This document shows positions 8,560 to 16,605 of a DNA stretch of 64,000 bases, piece after piece. Positions within the stretch are counted from its first letter, which is position 1. Each line of letters starts with the position of its first letter. The notes under the pieces were generated by a model. That model made no database searches. It saw only the letters and a program-made list of their open reading frames with translations, and was not told the origin of the DNA. The translations under genes were made by a program, and so were the position numbers. Origin of the DNA: Paenibacillus tyrphae (GTDB lineage Bacteria; Bacillota; Bacilli; Paenibacillales; NBRC-103111); contig NZ_JAMZAW010000017.1 in the NCBI RefSeq assembly GCF_024158745.1, positions 62,001 to 126,000 of the forward strand. Reading direction: 5' to 3'.

Positions 8560-9325
8560 TGATCACAAGCTGAAGGAATTATTGAAACGTAACTATGCCC
8601 GTGTCGAAATCCCCAATGGCGCGGCTTCCTGGCAGCAAGTACAGCACAGGCTAAAAAAGATCGGCCGCCATAATCTGTTCATCCGACGCATCAAGCTAAC
8701 GGCTGCGATTATCGCCTGCTCTCTGGTCATCAGCTTTTTGATGAACGATAATTTTCCTACATCCTACGCGAATATTGCCTCGCTGCTTAAAAAGGTTCAG
8801 GGCAATATAATTGAAATTTTTTATGAAACGCCGCCGGCTCCAGACTCTACACACGCGAAAACAACTGCGCCTCCGGAGGAAAAGCTGCCGACTTCGAATC
8901 GCCCTGGCAGCAGCTTCGCTCCCGAGAAAACGAGTTTGGAAGAAGCAAAAAATAAATTGGCCTTCCCTCTCCTGACTCCATCCTATGTGCCTGAAACATT
9001 CAGGTTAGATGCCGTATTCGTAACAAAGGAACCGGACGGAACGTATCGTGATGCCTACTTGGAATACCTTGATGAACGTGGAGAGCTGTTAAAGATCAGT
9101 CAACGAAAAATCGAAGGAAAAACGGGGGCAATCAAAACCGATATTCATAGCGATTCAGGCGAATTTATTGACGTTTTTGTGGGAGAACATCCGGCGGTCT
9201 TATTCGTGGATCGTAAAGGCAGCATAACGAGCTTGGAATGGCTGACGAAAGACCGCATTAAAATCTATATATCCGGCCCCATCGCCAAAGAGGACATGTT
9301 AAAGATTGGAGCATCATTACAGTGA
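8540..9325 (+). CDS. Membrane anti-sigma factor candidate, DUF4367-like
   Basis: About 261 residues with a cytoplasmic N-terminus (about 45 residues), one membrane segment (IKLTAAIIACSLVISFL, about residues 48-66), a Pro/Thr-rich linker and an extracellular C-terminal domain (LLTPSYVPETFRLDAVFV onward) that resembles DUF4367. It overlaps the sigma factor gene by 20 bases; ATG 8540 is the likely start, with TTG 8531 as an alternative. There is no clear ribosome site, which fits translational coupling. Role inferred: it holds the sigma factor at the membrane until a signal arrives. The N-terminus lacks an HxxxCxxC zinc motif. Confidence 0.8.
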   Translation: MNHIDHDDHKLKELLKRNYARVEIPNGAASWQQVQHRLKKIGRHNLFIRRIKLTAAIIACSLVISFLMNDNFPTSYANIASLLKKVQGNIIEIFYETPPAPDSTHAKTTAPPEEKLPTSNRPGSSFAPEKTSLEEAKNKLAFPLLTPSYVPETFRLDAVFVTKEPDGTYRDAYLEYLDERGELLKISQRKIEGKTGAIKTDIHSDSGEFIDVFVGEHPAVLFVDRKGSITSLEWLTKDRIKIYISGPIAKEDMLKIGASLQ

Positions 9326-9327
9326 TA

Positions 9328-9583
9328 GCGAACAAGGGGGAATCCCCCTGAGCTTGTCGAGAAACCCGCTTCGCGTAGAAAACTCTCTGCATACGCCGGT
9401 GGGGTATATCCCCCCAGCCGCTCTTGAAACCCGTGAACTTGATTAGAATTTGCGGTATTTTCACGGGTTTCAAAGGCGGACGTAAACTCTTACGGGATAT
9501 ACCCCACCTCTATTTGTCTGAGTTTTTCTACTTCCAGGGTTTCTCAACACTCTGAAGGGAAGCATCCCCCTGGTCGCTTTTTT
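9328..9583. repeat. Second composite nested palindromic element inside a terminator
   Basis: The same architecture as 4250-4502. Outer terminator arms GCGAACAAGGGGG (9328-9340) and TCCCCCTGGTCGC (9565-9577) with T run to 9583 are split by an inserted palindrome. Its ends, CCTGAGCTTGTCGAGAAACCC (9347-9367) and GGGTTTCTCAACACTCTGAAGG (9537-9558), match the ends of the first element. Inside are GGTGGGGTATATCCCC against GGGATATACCCCACC, and GAAACCCGTGAA against TTCACGGGTTTC. The core TCCGCCTTTG on the minus strand matches the TCGCCTTTG core of element one. The minus-strand gene 9528-10049 ends inside it. Confidence 0.75.
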
Positions 9584-10049
9584 CTTTATCCGGAATGAGC
9601 AAGGTTGAGGAATAACGAGTACCATCTTCCTTTGTATTACCGTAAGTAATCCAATGGGTCGATTTCGCCCGATAATAATAGCCGCTCGAAACGGACAAAT
9701 TGTCGATGGTCGTATTCATGCGCGATGCATTGCTCATCTCCGCTTTCTCTCCTGCGTATACGTCAATCCACTCACTTCCCGTCCAACGCTGTAAAACCAG
9801 CTGTATCCCGACCGTATCCACTCTACGGGTCGCAATGCTGTCCCCCCATAGACTTGCCTTTCCATTGCCGCTATAACTTATGTAAGCAGAGCCGTTTTCG
9901 AGGTAATTATAATTGGGATCAAACGGGGTAAATGTAGTGACAACTTCCGGCGGTGGCGGCGTTCGAGCTGCCATAGCTTGTCCGGGAATTGCCAGAGCAA
10001 TCGCAAGCACGGCCATGATTACAGTTTTTGCAGCGAATGGTCTCAACAC
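9528..10049 (-). CDS. Small secreted protein of unknown function
   Basis: A 173-residue protein starting with GTG at 10049, with GGGGGAA six to ten bases upstream. A signal peptide is clear: basic start, hydrophobic core VIMAVLAIALAIPGQ and AMAA cleavage site near residue 28. The mature part is rich in Tyr, Ser and Thr with no family I recognise for certain. The pattern (SAYISYSGNGKASLWGDSIAT, then QRWTGSEWIDV) resembles small DUF6147-like secreted proteins. Its last dozen or so codons lie in the palindromic element and terminator at 9528-9583, so the C-terminus may have been replaced by the insertion. Confidence 0.75.
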   Translation of the reverse strand: MLRPFAAKTVIMAVLAIALAIPGQAMAARTPPPPEVVTTFTPFDPNYNYLENGSAYISYSGNGKASLWGDSIATRRVDTVGIQLVLQRWTGSEWIDVYAGEKAEMSNASRMNTTIDNLSVSSGYYYRAKSTHWITYGNTKEDGTRYSSTLLIPDKEKSDQGDASLQSVEKPWK

Positions 10050-10158
10050 GGATTCCCCCTTAACATTCGATTCATTATCCTTAACGCCTTATCGATTAAA
10101 AACTTAACGTTTTATTTTCATCGACCCATCCCAAGCAGCCCAAACGCATGACAACATC

Positions 10159-10196
10159 AAAAAGCTCGCTCCCGGTCGAACCGGAGGCGAGCTTTT
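10159..10196 (-). terminator. Terminator of the anti-sigma operon
   Basis: AAAAAGCTCGC (10159-10169) pairs with GCGAGCTTTT (10187-10196) around an inner CCGG-rich loop. Read on the minus strand it ends in a T run, 30 bases after the stop of the minus-strand anti-sigma gene. It may act in both directions. Confidence 0.85.
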
Positions 10197-10226
10197 GCAT
10201 TGCTTTTCCCTTGGCAATTTACCAAG

Positions 10227-11960
10227 TTAAGGTTTAGTGACGATCGGAACTTCCCACTTCACATCGCGATGCTGCTTTTGCACGGCCTTGTACGTGACCG
10301 TCAATTCCTTCGGCTCCTTCTCCAGCTGCGGGATCACCAGCACGCCCTGTTGGCTGACCGTGCCGTCTGCGTTGCGGGTTGACGTTCTTTCCAGCCGTGC
10401 CTCGTACTCTTGTCCAGTCTCGTCCTTCACCTGCCACAGGCTCAGCCCGACGACGTCCTTGGCCAGCTCCGCTTGAACCTCGATTACGCCCCCTTTGCCG
10501 CTAACAGCTTGATTCCCGATTTTTGCTTCCGCAGGGTCCGTCTTCATGACAAAATTGCTGAAGGTTAGCCGGGTTCCTTGGTCCTCCGCCTGAACCGGCT
10601 TTTGCCTTAACTGGGCGGGCGTTAGTTTCGCACTGAAATCGGACAGCTCATTGGTGTAAATAGAGTGCAGCCTGAACGTGAGCTTCCGGTTGCTACTCAT
10701 CGGCACAAACGTATGCCACAATTGCATGATCCCGTCCTTTCCCATGCCTGAAACCCCGTTCACAATCGTGTTTTTCTCGATGCTCAAGTCTTTATCAAGC
10801 AAGCCGTCGTCTTGCGCCGCTACGACTTTCCCTTGTTCGTCGACAAGCTCGTAAGCCACTTTGTATTCCTGAGTGGCACGGCCGAGCAGGAACGGAAAGA
10901 ATGGCTCCCCTGGTTGGATGTCCTCCGCCAAACCGTTCTTCTCGATAATCTGTTTCTGCCGCTCGCGGACTTCGGACGAAACACGGGTCTCCAGTGACAG
11001 CAACGTTGCGCTAGGCGCGAAATCGATCTTCTTGAAGTCGATCATCAACCCTTGCGGCGTCGTATACTGCTGGTCAACCGCTACCGATCGGGTCGCCTTT
11101 TTCGCTTTTGCCATGTCGATCGGAACCGTCAGCTTCCAGTTTCCTTCTTTTCCGTCGAGCTTCGCCCAGTGCACCTCGGCGGTCAGTTCGTCCGGCAGCT
11201 CTCTTCCGGTGGCAGTCAGCCCGGTCAATTCCTGGCGAATCATGATATACTCGCCTTCTTTACTCATCGTCCATCCCCATCCCACTTCTTCAGGCTTGAT
11301 GAGAGGCGTTCCGTTTTTGTCCTTAAGGACAAACTCTTCCAATCTGTTTTTCCGTTCTCCCGGCTTTAACATATCGAAATCGACTTTGTTGCCGTTCTGG
11401 TCTATCGCTTCGCACATGACCGCAATACGCAGCGTATCCGCCAATACCTCTTTGATCCTAAGCGTGACGCCCTGATCCGTGACGTTGAGATCCAATTGCT
11501 TCGCGAAACCTTGCTTGACAGCCTCCTTGATCCCTTGATCCACGTCTTTGCTGCTGCTGAAAATGCTTTTCACATAATCCGCGAACGTCGGCGATACGAA
11601 GGTGCCTAGCGATATGGCTACGGCCAATCCGGCCACAACAATGGTTACTTTTTTCAAAATGTCCACACTCCTCTTTTTCCAATTGATACGTTTGGGTGCG
11701 GAGACCGGCGTTTCGGCCGCTTGCGGCTGCTCGCCCGGCACGTAAGGGTCCAAGCGGTCCAATATGGCCTGGGTAAATCCATCGTCAGGCTGCACTTCTT
11801 CGAGCACCGGATCAAAGTTGTCCAGCGAAGTCAACAACCGTTCCATTTCGTTCCGGCAATCGGCGCAGCTTTCCAAATGGCGTTCCCACTGTCTGACTTC
11901 AAACGGAGAAAGGTCTTGGTTCAGTTCCGCGGCCAACCGATCAGCTCTGACGCACTTCAT
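10227..11960 (-). CDS. Zinc-finger anti-sigma factor with DUF4179-like ectodomain
   Basis: A 577-residue membrane protein. Residues 1-60 form a zinc-binding anti-sigma domain (zf-HC2) with HLESCADC giving H28, C32 and C35. A membrane segment follows at about residues 105-128 (VTIVVAGLAVAISLGTFV). The remaining 440 residues are extracytoplasmic and match the DUF4179 plan, with a C-terminal DUF5643-like part. Its start overlaps the upstream sigma factor gene by 20 bases, so the pair is coupled. Inferred role: it releases the sigma factor when the envelope or redox state changes. The large ectodomain suggests extracellular sensing. Confidence 0.9.
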   Translation of the reverse strand: MKCVRADRLAAELNQDLSPFEVRQWERHLESCADCRNEMERLLTSLDNFDPVLEEVQPDDGFTQAILDRLDPYVPGEQPQAAETPVSAPKRINWKKRSVDILKKVTIVVAGLAVAISLGTFVSPTFADYVKSIFSSSKDVDQGIKEAVKQGFAKQLDLNVTDQGVTLRIKEVLADTLRIAVMCEAIDQNGNKVDFDMLKPGERKNRLEEFVLKDKNGTPLIKPEEVGWGWTMSKEGEYIMIRQELTGLTATGRELPDELTAEVHWAKLDGKEGNWKLTVPIDMAKAKKATRSVAVDQQYTTPQGLMIDFKKIDFAPSATLLSLETRVSSEVRERQKQIIEKNGLAEDIQPGEPFFPFLLGRATQEYKVAYELVDEQGKVVAAQDDGLLDKDLSIEKNTIVNGVSGMGKDGIMQLWHTFVPMSSNRKLTFRLHSIYTNELSDFSAKLTPAQLRQKPVQAEDQGTRLTFSNFVMKTDPAEAKIGNQAVSGKGGVIEVQAELAKDVVGLSLWQVKDETGQEYEARLERTSTRNADGTVSQQGVLVIPQLEKEPKELTVTYKAVQKQHRDVKWEVPIVTKP

Positions 11961-12510
11961 AGATGAACCCCCCCTCTACTCCGGAATTGGACATGCTCTC
12001 CCGCAGCTTCTGCCTGGCACGGTACAGACGCATCTGCACCGTGCTTATGGGAACCGAAAGCCGTTCCGCAATTTCCTGATAGCTTAAATGTTGCACATAT
12101 CTCATCACAAACACCGCGCGCTGGCTCCGATTGAGCTCCATAATCCGCTGCTCCAACGCCTGTCTCCGTTCCTTTTCCAGATAGGCGGTTTCCGGAGTTT
12201 CTCCCTGCATGAACTCGGCGTCGAAGCCGGTGATGTCGGGTCTGCGCTTGCGCTTGCGCAGCTCGTCAATGCAGCGGTTGGCCGCGATCCGGTATAGCCA
12301 CGCGGAAAAACTGTGCCCCGGCGTATACTCGTTCAAATGATTATACGCTTTAATGAACACCTCTTGGGCAATGTCCTGCGTATCCGGCGAATGACCCAGC
12401 ATGCGCCGAAGCAGGGCAAATACCCTTCCCTTATATTTATCGATAATTTGAGCGAACGCCTGCTTGTCTCCATTCAGAATCCGCTCAACGATTTCGATGT
12501 CATTGTCCAT
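11941..12510 (-). CDS. ECF RNA polymerase sigma factor, SigW-like
   Basis: A 189-residue sigma factor with region 2 (GRVFALLRRMLGHSPDTQDIAQEVF, given here as two pieces: GRVFALLRRMLGHS then PDTQDIAQEVF) and region 4 (LSYQEIAERLSVPISTVQMRL). ATG at 12510 is preferred over a 13-codon longer frame because GGAGGAC sits seven bases before it. It is cotranscribed with the zinc-finger anti-sigma factor by a 20-base overlap. It is divergent from the ECF41 operon. No confident promoter could be placed in the shared 197-base spacer for this direction. Confidence 0.93.
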   Translation of the reverse strand: MDNDIEIVERILNGDKQAFAQIIDKYKGRVFALLRRMLGHSPDTQDIAQEVFIKAYNHLNEYTPGHSFSAWLYRIAANRCIDELRKRKRRPDITGFDAEFMQGETPETAYLEKERRQALEQRIMELNRSQRAVFVMRYVQHLSYQEIAERLSVPISTVQMRLYRARQKLRESMSNSGVEGGFIYEVRQS

Positions 12511-12643
12511 TCTAGTCCTCCCTGTCCCAAAAGGTTCGCTGCGCAGCATCTGCCTTTTGCGGCAGTTACACTATGTATGACGCTACCAAACTGGAAACCT
12601 TTCTCTAACTGGAAAAATAATTTTTTTGCCGGCATCCGGTTCC

Positions 12644-12670
12644 TGTCACAAACCGCTCTCCTTGTTCGCC
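12644..12670 (+). promoter_or_regulatory. ECF41-type promoter of the oxidoreductase-sigma operon
   Basis: TGTCACA at 12644-12650 is followed 16 bases later by CGCC at 12667-12670. The published ECF41 consensus as I know it is TGTCACA, 16 bases, CGTC, so only one base differs. The operon it drives contains an ECF41 sigma gene, which makes autoregulation very likely. AAAGGAGG (12692-12699) and the ATG follow about 40 bases downstream. Confidence 0.75.
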
Positions 12671-12707
12671 ATAACTAGTAACAACGAACTTAAAGGAGGA
12701 AATAGCC

Positions 12708-14063
12708 ATGGATCAAAAAGCGTTCGACGCTGCCATAATCGGCGGGGGGCTAGCGGGATGGATCGCCGCTATCGAGCTGTCGCGGGCGGGCAAATCGGTC
12801 GTCCTTCTGGAAAAATCGAACCGAATGGGTGGACGGGCGAGAACGGCCGACAAGAACGGCGTACTGTTCAATCTCGGAGGCCATGCACTGTACCGCGGCG
12901 GGGAACTGCATGCCTTGCTTCGGGAATGGGGCGTGCCGCTCGAGGGAGGCCCTCCCTCTTCCAAGATATCCGCCATTTGGAGCAATCGGGTCTTCCCCAT
13001 GCCTGCGAACCCGCTCAAGCTGCTCGCCTCCCGCCTCCTCTCATGGACAGGTAAAGGCGAGCTGGTACGGCTTCTGCTGAAGCTGGGCCGGACCGATACG
13101 GACACGCCGGAGAACGCCAGCCTCCGGGATTGGGCCGAGAAGGAAGTCCGCGATCCGATGGTGCGGCATATTTTTTACGCCTTATGCCGGACGGCCACTT
13201 ACACCCAAGACCCCGACCGGCAATTAGCCGGACCGGTGCTCAGGCAGGTGCGGCGCTCGCTGAAAGACGGCGTGCTTTACTTGAACGGGGGCTGGCAGAC
13301 GATCGTCGACCGCTTGGAAAAGATGGGCGCTGCCGCCGGCGTTCGCGCGATGTGCGGCAAAGCGGTAAGCGCCATCGAGCAAACGGACGGAGCCGTGAGC
13401 CGGGTTGTCTGTGCGGACGGCGAAGCGTTCGAGCTTGCGCATGTGATCAGCACGCTGCCGCCGGCGGACACCTGCCGGTTGGTAAGGAACGCGGAGCTTA
13501 CTTCGCTGTACCGTTGGAAGAAGGAAGCCCGGCCTTCGATGGCCGCTTGTCTGGACCTCGGGCTGAAGCGGCTCCCCGTCCCCGGCAGAGATCTCGCTAT
13601 CGGACTGGATCAGCCCGTGTTCTTCAGCAATCATTCGGCAGGCGCGAAGCTAAGCAGGCATGATACAATAGTCGTACATTTGGTCAAATATAACGGCCCC
13701 GGCGAGAGCGATCCCAAGGCGGACGAACGCCTGCTGGAGCAAACGATGAGCCTTCTCCATCCGGGCTGGGAGCAGGAGGTCGCGGTGCGGCAGTATTTGC
13801 CCAATATCCCGGTCGTCCACGACTATATGCACCTGAAGCGCACAAACCGGTTCCCGGGTCCGGCCGTACCGGACATTCAAGGGCTCTACGTAGCCGGGGA
13901 CTGGGCCGGTCACGGTGAGATGCTGGCGGATGCCGCGGCGGCGAGCGCCAGAAGGGCCGCACAGCAGGTGCTGGCGGAGCTGAACCGGCCGCGCGCCGAA
14001 CCGGTTTATGCGGCAGGGACGCCCGAAGAACAGCCGCCGCACGACATTGAAGGGAGCGCTTAG
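12708..14063 (+). CDS. FAD/NAD(P)-dependent oxidoreductase, amine oxidase/phytoene desaturase type
   Basis: A 451-residue flavoprotein with an N-terminal Rossmann dinucleotide motif (AIIGGGLAGWIAAIELSRAG, then the acidic end of strand 2 in LLEK, and NRMGGRARTA). A C-terminal FAD motif reads GLYVAGDWAG near residue 400. The pattern matches the amine oxidase/protoporphyrinogen oxidase superfamily; the substrate is not known. It has a strong AAAGGAGG site and ends two bases before the ECF41 sigma gene. ECF41 sigma factors are known to sit beside oxidoreductase, carboxymuconolactone decarboxylase or epimerase genes, so this is probably their regulated target. Confidence 0.88.
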   Translation: MDQKAFDAAIIGGGLAGWIAAIELSRAGKSVVLLEKSNRMGGRARTADKNGVLFNLGGHALYRGGELHALLREWGVPLEGGPPSSKISAIWSNRVFPMPANPLKLLASRLLSWTGKGELVRLLLKLGRTDTDTPENASLRDWAEKEVRDPMVRHIFYALCRTATYTQDPDRQLAGPVLRQVRRSLKDGVLYLNGGWQTIVDRLEKMGAAAGVRAMCGKAVSAIEQTDGAVSRVVCADGEAFELAHVISTLPPADTCRLVRNAELTSLYRWKKEARPSMAACLDLGLKRLPVPGRDLAIGLDQPVFFSNHSAGAKLSRHDTIVVHLVKYNGPGESDPKADERLLEQTMSLLHPGWEQEVAVRQYLPNIPVVHDYMHLKRTNRFPGPAVPDIQGLYVAGDWAGHGEMLADAAAASARRAAQQVLAELNRPRAEPVYAAGTPEEQPPHDIEGSA

Positions 14064-14065
14064 AC

Positions 14066-14986
14066 ATGAAACCAGCCGAATCGGCCGAAGAGCTGTACGT
14101 TTCTTACAAGCCTCTGTTGTTTTCCCTTGCCTACCGCATGCTGGGAAGCGTGATGGATGCGGAGGACATCGTGCAGGAGGCATTCCTGTATGTGAACGAA
14201 ACGAAGCTGGATCACGTGCAGAATATGAAGTCCTATCTGTGCAAGCTGGTCACGCACCGCTGCATCGACCGGCTTCGCTCGGCCAGCAAGCAGCGTGAGG
14301 TTTATGTCGGTCCTTGGCTGCCGGAGCCGCTGGTTGCGGACAGAGATCAGGGCGGGGAGCCGTCCCATTTCTACTTGCAAAAGGAATCGCTCTCCACCGC
14401 TTATCTGCTATTGCTGCAGCAGCTCTCGTGGACGGAGCGGGCAGTATTTCTGCTGCGCGAGGTGCTGCAGTACGAATATGACGAAATCGCCGATATCGTC
14501 GGCAAGAGCAACACGAACTGCCGGCAAATCTTCCACCGCGCGAAGCGGGCGGTCAGCGGCTTGCCCGATCCCAGAGACGGACGGCCGTCCAATGCGGCGC
14601 CGCCCCGCCGCGGCTCGCATCCTTCACAGGAACAAGCAGGCGACCTGATCGAACGGTTCGTCCAAGCGTTGACCACGGGCAATGTCGGGAAATTGATGGA
14701 TATTTTGTCCGCGGATGCGGTGCTGTATTCCGACGGAGGCGGCAAAGTTACCGCGGCCGTTCGTCCCGTGCAAAGCGCCGAGCGCATCTCGCGCTTCTTC
14801 GAAGGGCTCATGGCCAAGCTGCCCGAGGCGTTCTCCTATCGCTTGGCGGACGTTAACGGCCAGCCGGGCATCGTTTGTTATTCCGGCAAGCAGCCGGTGA
14901 ATGTCGTTTCGTTCCAGATCCAGGAGGACCGGGTTCATGGCATTTATATCGTCGTGAATCCGGATAAATTAAAGCATGTTCTATAG
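14066..14986 (+). CDS. ECF41-type sigma factor with fused SnoaL-like control domain
   Basis: A 306-residue sigma factor of the SigJ/ECF41 group. Regions 2 and 4 cover about residues 8-170 (MDAEDIVQEAFLYVNE; EYDEIADIVGKSNTNCRQIF). The linker carries the group hallmark WLPEP. The C-terminal 110 residues form a SnoaL/NTF2-like domain with DGGGK and the ending NPDKLKHV, both typical of this group. No separate anti-sigma gene is present. Family knowledge: the fused domain both helps and restrains the sigma factor. Transcribed with the flavin oxidoreductase from an ECF41-like promoter at 12644-12670. Confidence 0.93.
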   Translation: MKPAESAEELYVSYKPLLFSLAYRMLGSVMDAEDIVQEAFLYVNETKLDHVQNMKSYLCKLVTHRCIDRLRSASKQREVYVGPWLPEPLVADRDQGGEPSHFYLQKESLSTAYLLLLQQLSWTERAVFLLREVLQYEYDEIADIVGKSNTNCRQIFHRAKRAVSGLPDPRDGRPSNAAPPRRGSHPSQEQAGDLIERFVQALTTGNVGKLMDILSADAVLYSDGGGKVTAAVRPVQSAERISRFFEGLMAKLPEAFSYRLADVNGQPGIVCYSGKQPVNVVSFQIQEDRVHGIYIVVNPDKLKHVL

Positions 14987-14997
14987 CCCGTCCGAGG

Positions 14998-15032
14998 AAC
15001 CGGCAGGAGATCGACTCTTCTGCCGGTTTTTT
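14998..15032 (+). terminator. Terminator of the ECF41 operon
   Basis: AACCGGCAG pairs with CTGCCGGTT and is followed by six T. It sits 12 bases after the sigma gene stop. Confidence 0.88.
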
Positions 15033-15126
15033 GCCGTCTGACGGCATGGATGATACGTTAACCCGAATATGATATAATCAGTTAACAATATTCTGCATCG
15101 CTATGCAGGAATGGAGAGAAGCCCCT

Positions 15127-15555
15127 ATGAACAGCATCCGGCTCCGCGGACATCATTTGCTTTGCCTGCTCGGGTACCGTGGAATGGGGTACTCCGAATC
15201 GTTTTGCGACAATATGACGGCCGTATACGAAACGCTTCGGAAGCATCCGGACACCCGAATCGAGCTTGTCGAAGGGCCCGATGACATTTGCAGCGCGTTT
15301 CCCAAAGATCAGCCCCCGCATTGCGACGGCCATAGCGTATATGACCGGGACGCCCGCGTGCTGGGCAAGCTTGGGCTGCATACCGGCGCCACCATGACGT
15401 GGGCGGACATCTGTGCCGCCGTCTCCGCGACCATGCGTCCGGACGACATCGGCCTGCTGTGCTCGACCTGTCCATGGGAGCGCTACGGCGTCTGCAAGGA
15501 CGGGGTCCGCCTGATCCGCAGCGGTGAGCCGCTGCCCCCGGTCGCCAGCCGGTAA
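15127..15555 (+). CDS. DUF1284 domain protein
   Basis: A 142-residue cytoplasmic protein that starts NSIRLRGHHLLCLLGYRGMGYS, the opening typical of DUF1284 (quoted as its first pieces NSIRLRGHHLL and CLLGYRGMGYS). A second conserved part near the end reads LCSTCPWERYGVC, giving several Cys that could bind an iron-sulfur cluster or metal. No enzymatic function is established. ATG at 15127 is chosen because the conserved block begins there, with GGAGAGAAG upstream. It stands alone after a terminator; the phosphatase gene follows after 119 bases. Confidence 0.88.
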   Translation: MNSIRLRGHHLLCLLGYRGMGYSESFCDNMTAVYETLRKHPDTRIELVEGPDDICSAFPKDQPPHCDGHSVYDRDARVLGKLGLHTGATMTWADICAAVSATMRPDDIGLLCSTCPWERYGVCKDGVRLIRSGEPLPPVASR

Positions 15556-15674
15556 CCGATTCGGCCTCAGCAGCCGAAAAAATCGATATAGAGAAACTGG
15601 CCCTTTAACATCTAGTCCATCCCGAGGTATGATTAAGAGACGTACTTCTACAAGCAAGGATGGTTGGAACGGAA

Positions 15675-16211
15675 ATGAAAGTCGGTTTAGTTCGGCATTA
15701 TAAAGTCAAAAAGGATTATCCGTCGCAATTTCTGATCTCGGCCGGGGAGCTCGATCAATGGTTCGCGGAGTATGATGAATCCGACATCGAGCTCGGTCAG
15801 ACCGATCTGGGCGGCATCGAATGGAACCGCTGTTATGCCAGCGATATGCCCAGAGCGGCCCGCACGGCCGAGCACATTTATGACGGTGAAATTAAGCACT
15901 GGAAGATGCTCCGCGAGGTTCCGCCTCCGTCGTTCCGGACGAAGGTACGACTGCCGCTCATGATGTGGGCGGTTCTGATCAAAACCTCGTGGTTCCTAGT
16001 ACCCCGGTCGATGCCCGAAAGCATGGACGATATCCAAAAACGGGCCGACGCCGTTCTGGACGAGATTTTCCGGCAGGGCGACGGGAACGTGCTTATCGTC
16101 AGCCATGCCGCCTTGATGATGACGATGAGAAAAGCTTTGCTTGCGCGTGGTTTCCGGGGTCCGAAGTTCGGTACGCCGGAGAACGGCAAGCTGTATTTGT
16201 TCGAAAATTAA
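15675..16211 (+). CDS. Histidine phosphatase superfamily protein
   Basis: About 178 residues of the phosphoglycerate-mutase-like fold. The catalytic motif begins KVGLVRHYKVKK, so it has RHY instead of the usual RHG, and the second catalytic His is in LIVSHAALM near residue 145. Arg residues in YASDMPRAARTAEHI complete the phosphate pocket. ATG 15675 is preferred over ATG 15660 because the conserved beta strand begins right after it. The substrate is unknown. It is followed 17 bases later by the YqkE-type gene, so the two are probably cotranscribed. Confidence 0.87.
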   Translation: MKVGLVRHYKVKKDYPSQFLISAGELDQWFAEYDESDIELGQTDLGGIEWNRCYASDMPRAARTAEHIYDGEIKHWKMLREVPPPSFRTKVRLPLMMWAVLIKTSWFLVPRSMPESMDDIQKRADAVLDEIFRQGDGNVLIVSHAALMMTMRKALLARGFRGPKFGTPENGKLYLFEN

Positions 16212-16228
16212 CGCGAAAGGTGAGTGCC

Positions 16229-16489
16229 ATGGCGAAGAAAAACAAGCCGGCGGCTCCTCCGAGCGCCGCTTCCCAAGACAAACCGGCTACGCTGAAGGAT
16301 TTGTTGAACCCGGACGTCGTGAGCAAGCTGAAAGCGCAGGCGGATCAGATGAAGGCCGAAGCCGAGGTTCAGCGTGAGGAAGCCCGCAAGCAGGCGGAAG
16401 CGGCCCGCAAGGCCGAGCAGAAGCGGCTGGACAACAACTTCGAGTATTTGCTGAACAACAGCGGCATGGACTGGAAGAAGTATAAGTAA
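16229..16489 (+). CDS. yqkE: YqkE-type small protein
   Basis: An 86-residue, highly charged protein. After a Lys/Pro/Ala-rich start comes TLKDLLNPDVVSKLKAQADQ, then a long predicted helix of repeated Glu/Ala/Lys/Arg, and the ending NNFEYLLNNSGMDWKKYK that marks the YqkE/DUF3886 family of Bacillaceae and Paenibacillaceae. ATG 16229 is supported by GAAAGGTG upstream and by length. Function is unknown; the coiled-coil-like helix suggests protein binding. It is the last gene before a strong terminator. Confidence 0.9.
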   Translation: MAKKNKPAAPPSAASQDKPATLKDLLNPDVVSKLKAQADQMKAEAEVQREEARKQAEAARKAEQKRLDNNFEYLLNNSGMDWKKYK

Positions 16490-16503
16490 GCGGTAAGAAC
16501 AGT

Positions 16504-16550
16504 AAAACCTCCAAAATCACGGTCAGACGTGATCTTGGAGGTTTTGTTTT
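16504..16550 (+). terminator. Strong terminator after yqkE
   Basis: AAAACCTCCAA (16504-16514) pairs with TTGGAGGTTTT (16535-16545), with an inner ATCACG/CGTGAT stem and a T-rich tail. It may also stop transcription from the converging minus-strand gene. Confidence 0.93.
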
Positions 16551-16605
16551 GTTTTGCCTTGAAACCTATCACTTAAAAGGAAACTCTTATGTTGATCTAA
16601 TGGAT

